A DNA stretch of 64,000 nt from Helichrysum umbraculigerum (Eukaryota > Streptophyta > Magnoliopsida > Asterales > Asteraceae), in contig CATIUR010000003.1 of the NCBI GenBank assembly GCA_949592205.1, positions 161,313,759 through 161,377,758 of the forward strand. The letters are read 5' to 3'. Within the stretch, counting starts at the first letter, position 1. Every line of letters starts with the position of its first letter. Both the position numbers and the translations under genes were made by a program. The notes under the pieces are model-generated. The model worked only from the letters and a program-made list of their open reading frames with translations. It was not told where the DNA came from and ran no database searches. This document shows positions 11,123 through 23,036 of this stretch, one piece after another.

Positions 11123-12744
11123 TCATATGCCTTCCTCGCCCACTATGTTGTTTTCTTCTGCTGGTATGGGTTCCTTCGGAGTCTCCTTCGCTGGCTCAGG
11201 ATCATCCATCTCCACGTCATTAACTTGGATTGCTGTTTTTTGAGGAGACACCTTAGAAGCTTTGAGAGCTTTGCCACTACTACCATCCAAAAGGTCCCCC
11301 ATTTTTGGATTCTCAATTTTTAGCTTTGCCAACTTATCTTGCCAAGCTTCAAGGTTCCAGAAAGATATGTCCAGACCCCTGGCACTAGCTTCAGATGCCA
11401 TGAGGATCCTAGCCTTGAGTACAGCAGCAGTGGCGTCCTTCTTAACAACAACAATCATGACCTCCCGCTCTTCATCAATTCTTTTCTGAGCATCCATATC
11501 CTTTTGAGCGACATAAGCTTCGGCATCCTTTACCTCTTTCCTCAAGGAGGCTATCTTTTGAGCAGCAGATTCCGCAGCAACAGCAGCAGATTTCTTCATA
11601 CTCTCAATCGTCTCTTCTTTTTCTTTATAACGTGTTATGGCTTGTTCCATAGCCTAGATAGAACAAATGTTAATAAATGTGTAGGAAAAGGAATTTGATT
11701 GTGGAGTTAAATAGGTTAAATGGAATATACCTGCTCAAAGTTCAGAATCGGTTCATCAGGATCCTCAGAGATAACAGCTTTCCTTTTCTTGACGGTTGAC
11801 CTGGTGCGTGGATTAGGGTTTTTTGCCTTGCTAGGTTCAGGGGCTGATTTCTCCACTTTGATCGGTGTATCCTCATCATCAATGTCCGATAAGGAGAAAT
11901 AAGATGCTGCTTAAGAAAGAGAAAAATTGTCGTATAAATATGAGATAAGTATTTCCGAGAAGGGGATTTGAAATTTACCTGTTTAAGTAGGAGTAGTTTT
12001 CTCGGTCTTCATGATTTCTGATAAAGAAGGAGGTGAAAATGTTCTGAAACTCTCGGGAATTTGAAGGAAATTTTGAATCAACTCCTCTGTATCAAAAAGG
12101 GAGGAGCCAAATTTTCAAAGGTAGCTGCAAGAGAAACTGAACAAATTAGAGATAAAGATACATGTGAAATTGAATCCTAAGGTAATTTCAACCCTACCCT
12201 TTGTGAGCCAAAAAGTGGAGATCAATTCTTCATCAGGAAGGGATCTACGATCAACGAAGAAGAATCTCTCTTTCCAGTTGGGATTGTTTTGAGTGGCGCA
12301 AAGAACGAGATGTTTACGTTTGTGCTTGATTTTAAAGAGAAAGTAATTCGAACCGTGTGATCGAAGATGTTAGGTTTGGGCTACTTCAGGAATTCCAAGA
12401 TGAGTATGATGAGATTCATTGACGGAATGAATGACGAACAGGGTGCGCCAAATCATAGGCATTGTTTGTGAATAGCATAATCCAGTCATGCCGAAGAAAT
12501 CGCTAAAAATCTCCGGGAATGGGTATCTTAGTCCTAGAGTAAAGGGAAATTCTGGGAAACATATCCATCGATCCGATCGATGATCAGCATGGAGACTAGG
12601 ATCATGAGGTCGGAAAATGGCGTTTTTAGGAAAGGCGCTCTTAAGTTTTTCTAAGTCGGGACCGGATAATGAAGATGGAACAGGTTCGGAGATCATTTTC
12701 TGATCAGTAAATTCGGGAAGGTCACTTCTAGTTACAGGTTTCAT
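11123..12744 (-). pseudogene. Antisense spliced gene of Tat element, body 1
   Basis: On the minus strand four exon blocks are joined by consensus GT-AG introns of 71-77 bp: 12744-12198, 12124-11978, 11906-11731 and 11653-11123. Exon 1 encodes a segment like the plant gypsy-type transposon domain (a LRYPFPEIFSDFFGMTGL motif). Exon 3 is acidic and basic low-complexity. Exon 4 is a 175-aa coiled-coil rich in A, K and E. Exon 3 reads in frame into exon 4. Lesions: TAA at 12370-12372 in exon 1 (body 1 only). Exon 2 carries an apparent 1-nt slip and a TAA in both bodies, so decay preceded the tandem state. Antisense ORFs in this place are known in Tat elements; their role is not settled. The splice model is my inference from the sequence. 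Confidence 0.7.
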
Positions 12745-12910
12745 AATTAATGAAAAACGAAAGAGAATAGAGAAAGGTGATACCTGAAAACGTCTGGAGA
12801 AGAGAACGGAGTGGAGGTTAAATGTGATATGATGTGCGTTAGGATAGCTATAAGTATTCGGCCACAGTTATCCGTGCAACTACCTAACATGATTTAAGCG
12901 GTTAACTTGG

Positions 12911-12960
12911 GAAGTTATAACGTTTTAGGATCCTTAAAAGCGTTATAACTTCGGGGGCAA
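12911..12960 (+). other. Hairpin and polypurine tract before LTR 2
   Basis: A perfect 12-bp inverted repeat, GAAGTTATAACG (12911-12922) and CGTTATAACTTC (12941-12952), holds TAGGATCC in its loop. It is followed at once by GGGGGCAA, the polypurine tract, and then the LTR. The same arrangement lies at 22986-23035. Confidence 0.75.
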
Positions 12961-12961
12961 T

Positions 12962-14062
12962 TGTTGTGGCTAGATTTTTACTAACCTTTGCAGGATCCTT
13001 ATTAGCATCATAAGTACACTTTGCAGGTATGAAAGTCGTTTATATTTTATATTCGTACCTTAGGATAATGGTGATTTATAAGTCTGTTTTCAGGATCACT
13101 GATATTATTAAGGATCCTGGATATATTCTGGTTATTTATCTTACAGGATCCTAGTCAGGATATATTTGTCTAACATATTCTTGCAGGATACTGAATGAGG
13201 AGGATCCTTAAGTGAGGATCCTAAGTATATTCTGGAGTGCGCATAACTCAGGATCCTGGACCTGTATTAGTTCAGGATCATGAGTTGATTAACGTGTTTA
13301 TTTTTCTTAAGTGTTGACCAGGTCTTGGGAGAAACGCGTTAATGAGATATGCTCCGGATTATGTGGCAAGGCTTTGATACGATTTGGAGAAGACGAAGTC
13401 TTGTGCACGTGCGGAATAGAGTCAAAAGAGACGTTGGTGGTCTTCATCATACCTCGGAGGATCCCTGATATTTCGGAATTATTGTTATACGCTCTTACTA
13501 TTTAAACGAGGCTTGGGTGATCGATTAGGTTAATCACAATTCACTACTCACACCTGCAAATCACGAATACACTCTGCTATTTCTTCATTTAACGATTATT
13601 TCACTAACACTTAGCTAAATTCACACACATTCACTTAGCCGATCATCCTTGTGCTCTTACTTTGTAATTCATCACTTTCATTTTAATAAGATCAACAAAG
13701 GCAAGGATCATTTGATCCTTCCCGAGGTTTTGTGCCAGCGATCAACCTTGATCAAGGGCTTTCCTCGTATATCATCGTGTCGTTTTTGCTTATTTGTCAT
13801 TAATTTTGCTTCAATTACATTTTACTTACATTTTCGTTATCAAATTGCTATTATCCTTAGTCTGTTAGTAAAGCTTTGATAAATAAACGTTTATTCAACG
13901 AGGATCCACGGATCAAATTAATCTTTTTTAAACGCAAAATATTTACTTACTAATAGAGATAATCGTGTTTCTACGTAATTATCTTGAGAGTAATTTATAC
14001 ACCTGACCTTACAAAACTAATTTTGATCACTTAATTGCTTTTAGTAATTTTTGACCAAAACA
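12962..14062 (+). repeat. Tat LTR 2 (middle, shared by both bodies)
   Basis: 1101 bp. It serves as 3' LTR of body 1 and 5' LTR of body 2. No target duplication surrounds it, so it is not the border of two independent insertions. It differs from LTR 3 at about nine positions. Confidence 0.93.
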
Positions 14063-14081
14063 ATTTGGTGCCCACCGTGGG
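14063..14081 (+). other. Primer binding site region, body 2
   Basis: This sequence is identical to the body 1 site and directly follows LTR 2. Confidence 0.65.
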
Positions 14082-14157
14082 GCAATTGGTGTTTTGCTTA
14101 TTCAAACTTTTGTTAAGATCCTTGTTGAGTCATCTTTTCCAAAGATTTTTATCGAAA

Positions 14158-16494
14158 ATGTCGAGCCAAGGACGATCTACTTCTTCCACCATGCCATCAT
14201 CATCATCTGCTAGAACCACTCTTCCACCTGCTCCACCTCTTTCATCATCTCAACAACAGCCGCAAAATGTCTATCAGAGGCTATCTTCGGCTGGATCCAC
14301 TTCCTTGGGGGCTGGATTCTTTTCAGATCCAGACCCTGTTATGATTGCTAACCGGGATATTGTGTCTATGTTTGCGCAGGTTAAGAAGCAGCTTCAACGA
14401 GTGGAGAGAAGCAACGAAATCTTGAGAAAGGATGTGGAGGACATGAGAACTAGAAACAATGTTCCAGCTTCTCAAGTTACTACTCCTATCCGAAGCAGGA
14501 TCCTTGATTTTGGCACTCCTTCATCCGTGGAACATCAAGGAGACTTTGTTTCCATGCAAGGGAGCGCTAGGATCCCAGATCCGATATTTGCTACAGGAGT
14601 TTCTACATCAAGGGCTCAACAATCCAATCCAGGATCCTCGTATAGGACTCCTGATGGTGGTAATATGTTCAATAATTTTACTTCTAATAACACTGTTGGG
14701 ACTAACAATTTTCAGGATCCTGGAGTTACCCCTGTAATGGCGAGAGAAATACAGAAATTGAAGGATATGATATCAAGCATCCCCGGAGTTGTACAACCAA
14801 TTCCAGAAGTTGCCCCAACAGCACACAGGATCTCAAGATTTGCACCACCTATTTGTGATGCTGAGATCCCGAAGAGATTCCAAACACCCAATATGAAGTT
14901 ATATGATGGGACGACGGACCCTGAGGAGCACATCGCGCAATACAGGGAGAGGATGGAAATCATTCCAATCCCTTCTGATCTTAAAGAAGCATGTTTATGC
15001 AAGGGATTTGGTTCTACTCTTACAGGATCCACACTAAAATGGTTGTTGAACGTTCCTCCCTACTCTATTACTTCATTTGCTCATTTAATTAATTTATTTA
15101 ATAATCAATTCTCCTGTAGTAGAACATTTGAAAAACTAACAACTGATTTATATAGAATTGTCCAAAAAGCTAATGAGTCTCTTCGAGATTTTGTGGGAAG
15201 GTTCGGGAGAGAATCCTTGAACATACCCAATTTGGATATGCCTACTGCTGTACAAGCCTTTAAGATGGGGATCAAAAGGGATTCCTCATTTTATGAGGAT
15301 CTTGTTATGAATCCTTGCAGGAACCTTGATGAAGTCAGAAATAGAGCTTTGAGGTTCATCAGATTGGAAGAGGACGCGATGATACAGAAGAGAGTGGACA
15401 CTCAATCAGCATATGATAGACCCAACAGGAAATCAGACTCATCTTCATTCAGATCAAACAGGAATAAACCTTATTCCAGAAATGAGGATCGTCGCGTGAA
15501 TGCTGTTGATGAAGATGACGAAGAATATCATAAAATAACTGATTATGATTTTTCTGTGGATACAACAGATATATTGTGTGCCATGCAGGATCTAGGGGAC
15601 AAGGCAAGATGGCCAAAGAAGAATGATAAACCCTACGCATGGAAGGATAAGTCTAAGTGGTGTGCTTACCATGAGGATTTCGGCCACACAACTGAGAATT
15701 GCATAGCTCTCCGGAAAGAGATCAGTCATTTGCTCAACAAAGGATACTTGAAGGATCTGCTTGGGAAAAAGAAGGATCACTATAAGGATCATGACAGAGT
15801 TCAGGATCCTGAGCCTCAGGATAATCGCAGGATCCTTACCAGAGCAGGATCCCCACCTTCAGATGCCAAGGTAATCAATTTTATTTCTGGTGGTTCTGAC
15901 ATATGTGGTACTTCTTATTCCGTAGCTAAGAGTCACACAAGGGAGTCCAAGTCAGATAAACCATATAAACCTACAAGAACTTCCATGACGAAAGACGAAA
16001 GGATAATAGCGTTTGATGAGGATGATTTAAAAGACGTCCAGGATCCTCATCATGATGGTTTGGTTATTACTCTTTATGTTGCCAATCATTTTGTGCGAAG
16101 GATCCTGATGGATGGAGGAAGCTCAGTCAACATCATCCGTCTAGAAACTTTGAAAAGAATGGGTATTCCAGAGTCGGAGATCACCTCGAGATCCACTGTG
16201 TTGGTAGGATTCAGTGGAGAAGTGAAGAACACAGTTGGTGATATCAAGTTGCCGATCTACATTGAGGGGGTGAACTCCATTCAAAAGTTTTGCGTTATGG
16301 ATTGTCTGTCAAGCTATAACATTATCCTAGGGAGACCCTGGTTGCATGATATGAAGGCAGTACCCTCAACATATCATCAATGCGTCAAGTTACCAACTCC
16401 ATGGGGAGTGGTCAAGATCAGTAGTGACCAACAAGAAGCAAAGGATTGCTATACAACATCGATGAAACCTGCTACCAAGCCTCCGTCAGCATAG
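14158..16494 (+). CDS. gag-pro: Tat Gag-protease polyprotein, body 2 (778 aa)
   Basis: This forms the particle shell and matures it. The N-terminus is Ser/Pro-rich low complexity (residues 1-40) with a short coiled segment. The retrotransposon gag domain lies at about 245-400. An atypical finger C-x2-H-x4-H-x4-C (CAYHEDFGHTTENC) lies at 502-515 in place of the usual CCHC. The protease region has DGGSS at 652-656, where most families have D-T/S-G, and a later NIILGRPWLHDM segment. ATG 14158 is the first start after the primer site. The frame is open to TAG at 16492-16494, then continues in the same frame into pol. The homologous gene in body 1 has two stops. Confidence 0.92.
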   Translation: MSSQGRSTSSTMPSSSSARTTLPPAPPLSSSQQQPQNVYQRLSSAGSTSLGAGFFSDPDPVMIANRDIVSMFAQVKKQLQRVERSNEILRKDVEDMRTRNNVPASQVTTPIRSRILDFGTPSSVEHQGDFVSMQGSARIPDPIFATGVSTSRAQQSNPGSSYRTPDGGNMFNNFTSNNTVGTNNFQDPGVTPVMAREIQKLKDMISSIPGVVQPIPEVAPTAHRISRFAPPICDAEIPKRFQTPNMKLYDGTTDPEEHIAQYRERMEIIPIPSDLKEACLCKGFGSTLTGSTLKWLLNVPPYSITSFAHLINLFNNQFSCSRTFEKLTTDLYRIVQKANESLRDFVGRFGRESLNIPNLDMPTAVQAFKMGIKRDSSFYEDLVMNPCRNLDEVRNRALRFIRLEEDAMIQKRVDTQSAYDRPNRKSDSSSFRSNRNKPYSRNEDRRVNAVDEDDEEYHKITDYDFSVDTTDILCAMQDLGDKARWPKKNDKPYAWKDKSKWCAYHEDFGHTTENCIALRKEISHLLNKGYLKDLLGKKKDHYKDHDRVQDPEPQDNRRILTRAGSPPSDAKVINFISGGSDICGTSYSVAKSHTRESKSDKPYKPTRTSMTKDERIIAFDEDDLKDVQDPHHDGLVITLYVANHFVRRILMDGGSSVNIIRLETLKRMGIPESEITSRSTVLVGFSGEVKNTVGDIKLPIYIEGVNSIQKFCVMDCLSSYNIILGRPWLHDMKAVPSTYHQCVKLPTPWGVVKISSDQQEAKDCYTTSMKPATKPPSA

Positions 16495-16500
16495 CAATTA
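16492..16500 (+). promoter_or_regulatory. Leaky-stop type context TAG CAA TTA between gag-pro and pol, body 2
   Basis: Identical to body 1. No other stop lies in this frame between 16495 and the pol ATG at 16552. Confidence 0.65.
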
Positions 16501-16551
16501 AAGATCAAGGCATGGGATGTCCTGGATACGAAGGAGCAGGACGTCAAAGAA

Positions 16552-19500
16552 ATGCCGCTGAGCTTGAAGGATCCTGAAGAAAAGGTGCTTATAGGATCAA
16601 GTATCCCAGAAAATCTGGAGCAGGATCTGATGAAATTCTTGAATCATAGGAGATCGACCTTTGCCTGGAAACTAGAGGATATGACAGGTATATCTAAAGA
16701 TGTTATAACTCATAAACTTGGAATTGATAATAGTTTCAGGCCGGTTCAACAAAAGAGAAGAAAATTTGCGCCGGAAAGGAATGCTATTATCCAGGCTGAT
16801 GTTGAAAGATTACTTGCTGCTGGCATGATAAGGGAAGTAAAATTTCCAAGATGGTTGGCAAACGTGGTAGTGGTACAAAAGAAGAATGGGAAATGGAGAG
16901 TGTGTGTGGACTATACGGATCTCAATAAAGCCTGCCCGAAGGATCCTTTTCCATTGCCCCATATAGATTCAATGGTGGATGATACGGCTGGGCATGAGAT
17001 CATAACCTTTATGGATGCTTCATCAGGATTTCAACAAATTCAGATGGAACCTTCAGACCAGGAAGTCACAGCCTTCATAACCTCCACAGGTATATACTGT
17101 TATATTGCCATGCCCTTTGGTCTCAAAAATGCAGGTGCAACGTATCAAAGGCTAGTCAATATGATGTTCAAAGACCAATTGGGAAGCACAATGGAAGTGT
17201 ACATTGACGATATGGTAGTAAAGTCAAAGAAAGCTGAGGATCATCTTCAGGATCTCAAGGTGGCCTTTGACATCCTGGATCACTACAACATGAAGCTTAA
17301 TCCTGCAAAATGCCACTTTGGAGTGGGGGCAGGAAAGTTCTTGGGATATATGGTGACCAAGAGAGGAATAGAAGCTAGCCCAGAACAGATCAAAGCTATT
17401 CTAAATCTAAAGTCTCCATCAAGCCCAAAGGATATACAAAGATTGACGGGAAGGATAGCAGCTCTGAACCGTTTTATTTCAAGATCCTCAGATAGGTGCA
17501 AGGAATTCTACGATATCCTAAAGAAGAATAAAAAGTTCGAATGGGGAGAAAAGCACGAAGCCGCGTTTCAAGAGCTAAAGGATTACTTGTCAACAGCTCC
17601 TTTATTGATGAAGACTGAGAATAGGGAACCGCTGTTTCTCTATTTATCATTATCACGAAGTGCTGTAAGTGTGGTGCTAGTGAAGGATCATGAAGGACAA
17701 CAACATTCAGTTTACTATGTAAGTAAAAGCCTATTAGATGCTGAAACCAGGTATTCTCATCTCGAAAAACTTATACTTGCATTGGTCATGGCATCAACTA
17801 AACTTAGGCATTATTTTGAGACACACCCCATACATGTAAGAACTAATTACCCTATTAAAAACGTTTTGAGAAAACCGGAAATGTCAGGACGCTTAGCTAA
17901 ATGGTCTGTAAAATTAAGTGCTTATAATATGATCTATGAGCCTAGGAACGCGATTAAATCTCAAGCCCTAACAGATTTTATTGCTGACTTTACTAGTGAT
18001 CTTCAAAATGAAGTAGATTTAGAAGTACAAGAACTAAACCAAATAAGTGAAAAATGGACATTATATACTGATGGTGCTTCTAACGTAAAAGGAACTGGAT
18101 TAGGAATTGTATTAAAGTCACCTCAAGGTGATATTATGCCTCAAGCCATAAGATGTGAATTTCAAGCTACAAATAATGAGGCAGAATATGAAGCATTAGT
18201 TGCGGGATTACAATTAGCTAAGGATATTGGGATAAGATACTTAAACGTGTATGTTGATTCATTGTTGATTGCTAACCATTATAATGGATCTTATACTGTG
18301 AAAGTAGATAGATTAGCCTTGTATTTGGAGATTGTTAAGGATCTTGCAGGTAGCTTCGAGGTATTTGAAATCCAACAGGTACCACGTGAGGATAAAACTG
18401 AAGCGGATGCTTTGGCGAATCTGGGGTCAAGCTTAAAGATCCCACCGGATGTCAAAATACCGATTATACATATTGCAGCGCCTGCCATCGCTGATAAGGA
18501 TCACAACGAGAAGCAAGTCTGTGATGTTGAGGATCCTCTGCTTGGAGATAACTTGAATGCATCAGGTTCTGGGGGCAAGTCAGGATCATGGATGCAACTA
18601 ATCATGGAATATTTACAACACGATGTGATCCCTAAGGATGAAAACAATCCCAAAGCTTTCAGGTTAAAGGTATCTCGTTTTACTATTGAAAATGGTATAT
18701 TGTATAAAAAATCACTTGCATGACCATTATTGCGATGCCTTGAGGATCCTGAAGCAAAAGCAGTCCTTGAGGATATACATGAAGGTGATTGCGGGAATCA
18801 TTCTGGGGGCATAGCATTATTTTCAAAAGCTTTAAGGACAGGATACTTCTGGCCTACAATGAAGAAGGATTCCATGGATTTTGCTCGCAAATGTGATGCT
18901 TGTCAAAGACACGGGAACATTCATCATCAACCGGCAGAACCGATGCATCCAATTATCTCGCCATGGCCGTTTATGAAATGGGGAATGGATATTGTTGGAA
19001 AACTACCTGTGGCTCCAGGAAGAAAAGTGTTTATGCTTGCAATGACGGATTATTTCTCAAAATGGATTGAAGCTGAAGCATTTGTTCAAGTAAAGGAAAA
19101 GGACGTAATTTCATTCATCAAGAGAAATATCCTCACAAGGTTTGGGATCCCGGCAGAAATAGTATGTGACAATGGATCTCAATTTATTGGAAGAAGAACA
19201 ACCAAGTTTTGTGAAAGTTGGGGAATCAAAATGATAACTTCAACACCAGTCCATCCTCAAGCTAATGGACAAGCAGAATCTAGCAACAAGATCATAATCA
19301 ATAATCTTAAGAAGAGGCTAGATGCTAAGAAAGGGAGATGGGTTGAAGTGTTGCCTTTTGTTTTATGGGCTGATAGGACCACAGAAAAGGAGGCAACTAA
19401 GCAAACTCCTTTTGCTTTGGTGTTTGGATCTGAGGCTGTGATCCCGACGGTAATGGTGATCCCAACGGCAAGATCCCGGATGCAGACTTTGGAAGCAAAC

Positions 19501-19824
19501 AAGGAAGCATTGATTCAGGATCTGGACACTGTGGATGAATTAAGGGATCGTGCTAAATTCAGGATTGCAACATACCAACAGAGGATTTCAAGATCCTACA
19601 ACAAAAATGTTAGGATAAGAAGGTTTCGAGTAGGAGATTTGGTATTGAGAAAAGTATTTCAAAATACTAAGAATCCTGCGGAAGGAAAGCTAGCACCAAA
19701 GTGGGAAGGTCCGTACTTGATAGATTCGGATGCTGGAAAGGGGGCATACTGGTTGGCCAATATGGATGGAGAACTACTTCCAAGATCCTGGAATGCCATT
19801 CATTTGAAACTCTATCACATGTAA
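16552..19824 (+). pseudogene. Tat Pol, body 2, single stop before integrase
   Basis: It has the same domain order as 6479-9751, with about 17 base differences that I could find (about 0.5%). Codon 724 is TGA (18721-18723) where body 1 has GGA. It falls after the second RNase H and before the integrase finger, so a truncated product would keep RT and both RNase H domains and lose integrase. The integrase part from 18724 on is otherwise open and keeps its DDE residues. This is a young, single-lesion pseudogene. Confidence 0.92.
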
Positions 19825-20078
19825 GTTGAATATCTTTGTTCAACCTATAAGGTACTCCTATGATCCTTAACTTTTCATTGATTTTAATACTCTTTACTAT
19901 ATATATGTGTGTATTATAATTATATATATATGCATGAAAGTTAATTATGATTATTATTCTCATTGAATACCCTACTGACTTAAGTATCGGAGCGGTGTTA
20001 GGCAAACTAACACCCACCTTTACCCAAGATTTTGTATTTGCTGTAGTTCATGCATTTAAGGATCATGGAATAAAGATT

Positions 20079-20946
20079 AGAGGTTGGCCACCTCTCCTCC
20101 GTTAAGGATCCCAGCGATCCTCTAAGGTTTAGAGGTTTCCGTACGGATAAACACCTCTCTACGAAAAGGGTTTTGACACCTCGCCAGGAGTGCACGATGT
20201 TTGATTATAGTGCCACGGTTAGGGAATCGGTGATGCCTCTGGTACTCGACAACTTCATTTCCATTGGCCTATAGATCAAGCGCTAACGAATGTCGATACT
20301 GATGTGCACTATACGTATCGATCTAAGGTTTGTGTCGTTTTCACGTCACTCTAAGGTTTGTAATGTTTTCACATTACTCAATTGGTTAGGCATTTTCATG
20401 TCTCAAATGGCGTAGCCCAAGTACATAAGGCTTGTAATGACTTCTCATTACGTAATACGCACGGTTTGTAATGTTTTCACATTACCCAACAATTTGGCAT
20501 TTACATGTCACTTTTATAGTTTGCATAAACTACCTAATGGTTATAATGTTTTCACATTATCAAATTTTCGTTGGTTAAGTCTAATAAACGATTTTATTAG
20601 CTCTAATGTTTTCATGATTGTCAAAACCGTTTTGATCTAAGGATCACGAAATCTCTTTAAAAGATTACAACATTTTTTCGAAAATAAATTGTTTTCACAA
20701 TTGTTTGACAGATTTAAAAACATTTTCGTGTTACAGAAATCTGCAAAGTGTTTTAAGATCCTAGAATCTGAGGATCCTAAACTTAAGATTATTTCAGATC
20801 CTGTTCAGGATCCTTGAAGTCTTTGGAGCCGAATATATATTGAGAGAATCTTCTCAATATCCTGGATGTGTCCTGAGGGAATCTCCTCAGGATCCTGTTT
20901 CTAAATTATTGTCAAAGCAAATTTCTACATTGAGGGAATCTCCTCA
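20079..20946 (+). repeat. Hairpin-rich tract, body 2
   Basis: Same as 10006-10873 with an offset of 10073. The arms and loops listed there are kept. The few changes I saw (for example 10322-10332 against 20395-20405) fall outside the best stems. Confidence 0.75.
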
Positions 20947-21197
20947 GTATCTTAAAGGCACAAGGCATTTGTAATATCCTAATATTATTGACATCAAAAG
21001 AATTCAGGATTGCTCATCCCGAATTAAGGTTCAAAGGTGCAAGAAATTAAAAATGTCTTGTGGCCAACACAAACCACATTAAAAAAAAACAACCATGGTT
21101 GACTGCACCGAGTCAACCTCGCCCCGAATGAAATTGTTTAAGTACAATCACAACCCTTAAAAACTAAACATTAAAATGAAGACTGGGCTCCGGCTAG

Positions 21198-22819
21198 TCA
21201 TATGCCTTCCTCGCCCACTATGTTGTTTTCTTCTGCTGGTATGGGTTCCTTCGGAGTCTCCTTCGCTGGCTCAGGATCATCCATCTCCACGTCATTAACT
21301 TGGATTGCTGTTTTTTGAGGAGACACCTTAGAAGCTTTGAGAGCTTTGCCACTACTACCATCCAAAAGGTCCCCCATTTTTGGATTCTCACTTTTTAGCT
21401 TTGCCAACTTATCTTGCCAAGCTTCAAGGTTCCAGAAAGATATGTCCAGACCCCTGGCACTAGCTTCAGATGCCATGAGGATCCTAGCCTTGAGTACAGC
21501 AGCAGTGGCGTCCTTCTTAACAGCAACAATCATGACCTCCCGCTCTTCATCAATTCTTTTCTGAGCATCCATATCCTTTTGAGCGACATAAGCTTCGGCA
21601 TCCTTTACCTCTTTCCTCAAGGAGGCTATCTTTTGAGCAGCAGATTCCGCAGCAACAGCAGCAGATTTCTTCATACTCTCAATCGTCTCTTCTTTTTCTT
21701 TATAACGTGTTATGGCTTGTTCCATAGCCTAGATAGAACAAATGTTAATAAATGTGTAGGAAAAGGAATTTGATTGTGGAGTTAAATAGGTTAAATGGAA
21801 TATACCTGCTCAAAGTTCAGAATGGGTTCATCAGGATCCTCAGAGATAACAGCTTTCCTTTTCTTGACGGTTGACCTGGTGCGTGGATTAGGGTTTTTTA
21901 CCTTGCTAGGTTCAGGGGCTGATTTCTCCACTTTGATCGGTGTATCCTCATCATCAATGTCCGATAAGGAGAAATAAGATGCTGCTTAAGAAAGAGAAAA
22001 ATTATCGTATAAATATGAGATAAGTATTTCCGAGAAGGGGATTTGAAATTTACCTGTTTAAGTAGGAGTAGTTTTCTCGGTCTTCATGATTTCTGATAAA
22101 GAAGGAGGTGAAAATGTTCTGAAACTCTCGGGAATTTGAAGGAAATTTTGAATCAACTCCTCTGTATCAAAAAGGGAGGAGCCAAATTTTCAAAGGTAGC
22201 TGCAAGAGAAACTGAACAAATTAGAGATAAAGATACATGTGAAATTGAATCCTAAGGTAATTTCAACCCTACCCTTTGTGAGCCAAAAAGTGGAGATCAA
22301 TTCTTCATCAGGTTGGGATCTACGATCAACGAAGAAGAATCTCTCTTTCCAGTTGGGATTGTTTTGAGTGGCGCAAAGAACGAGATGTTTACGTTTGTGC
22401 TTGATTTTAAAGAGAAAGTAATTCGAACCGTGTGATCGAAGATGGTAGGTTTGGGCTACTTCAGGAATTCCAAGATGAGTATGATGAGATTCATTGACGG
22501 AATGAATGACGAACAGGGTGCGCCAAATCATAGGCATTGTTTATGAATAGCATAATCCAGTCATGCCGAAGAAATCGCTAAAAATCTCCGGGAATGGGTA
22601 TCTTAGTCCTAGAGTAAAGGGAAATTCTGGGAAACATATCCATCGATCCGATCGATGATCAGCATGGAGACTAGGATCATGAGGTCAGAAAATGGCATTT
22701 TTAGGAAAGGCGCTCTTAAGTTTTTCTAAGTCGGGACCGGATAATGAAGATGGAACAGGTTCGGAGATCATTTTCTGATCAGTAAATTCGGGAAGGTCAC
22801 TTCTAGTTACAGGTTTCAT
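21198..22819 (-). pseudogene. Antisense spliced gene of Tat element, body 2
   Basis: It has the same exon blocks and GT-AG sites as in body 1, offset 10075. Exon 1 is broken by TAA at 22541-22543, where body 1 reads CAA. The body 1 stop at 12370 is absent here (TAC), so the two copies carry reciprocal exon 1 lesions. The exon 2 lesions are shared. Exon 4 (21725-21198) is an intact 175-aa coiled-coil frame with only two residue changes. Confidence 0.68.
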
Positions 22820-22985
22820 AATTAACGAAAAACGAAAGAGAAGAGAGAAAGGTGATACCTGAAAACGTGTGGAGAAGAGAACGGAGTGGAGGTTAAATGT
22901 GATATGATGTGCGTTAGGATAGCTATAAGTATTCGGCCATAGTTATCCATGCAACTACCTAACATGATTTAAGCGGTTAACTTGG

Positions 22986-23035
22986 GAAGTTATAACGTTT
23001 TAGGATCCTTAAAAGCGTTATAACTTCGGGGGCAA
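22986..23035 (+). other. Hairpin and polypurine tract before LTR 3
   Basis: Same 12-bp stem and GGGGGCAA tract as at 12911-12960. Confidence 0.75.
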
Positions 23036-23036
23036 T

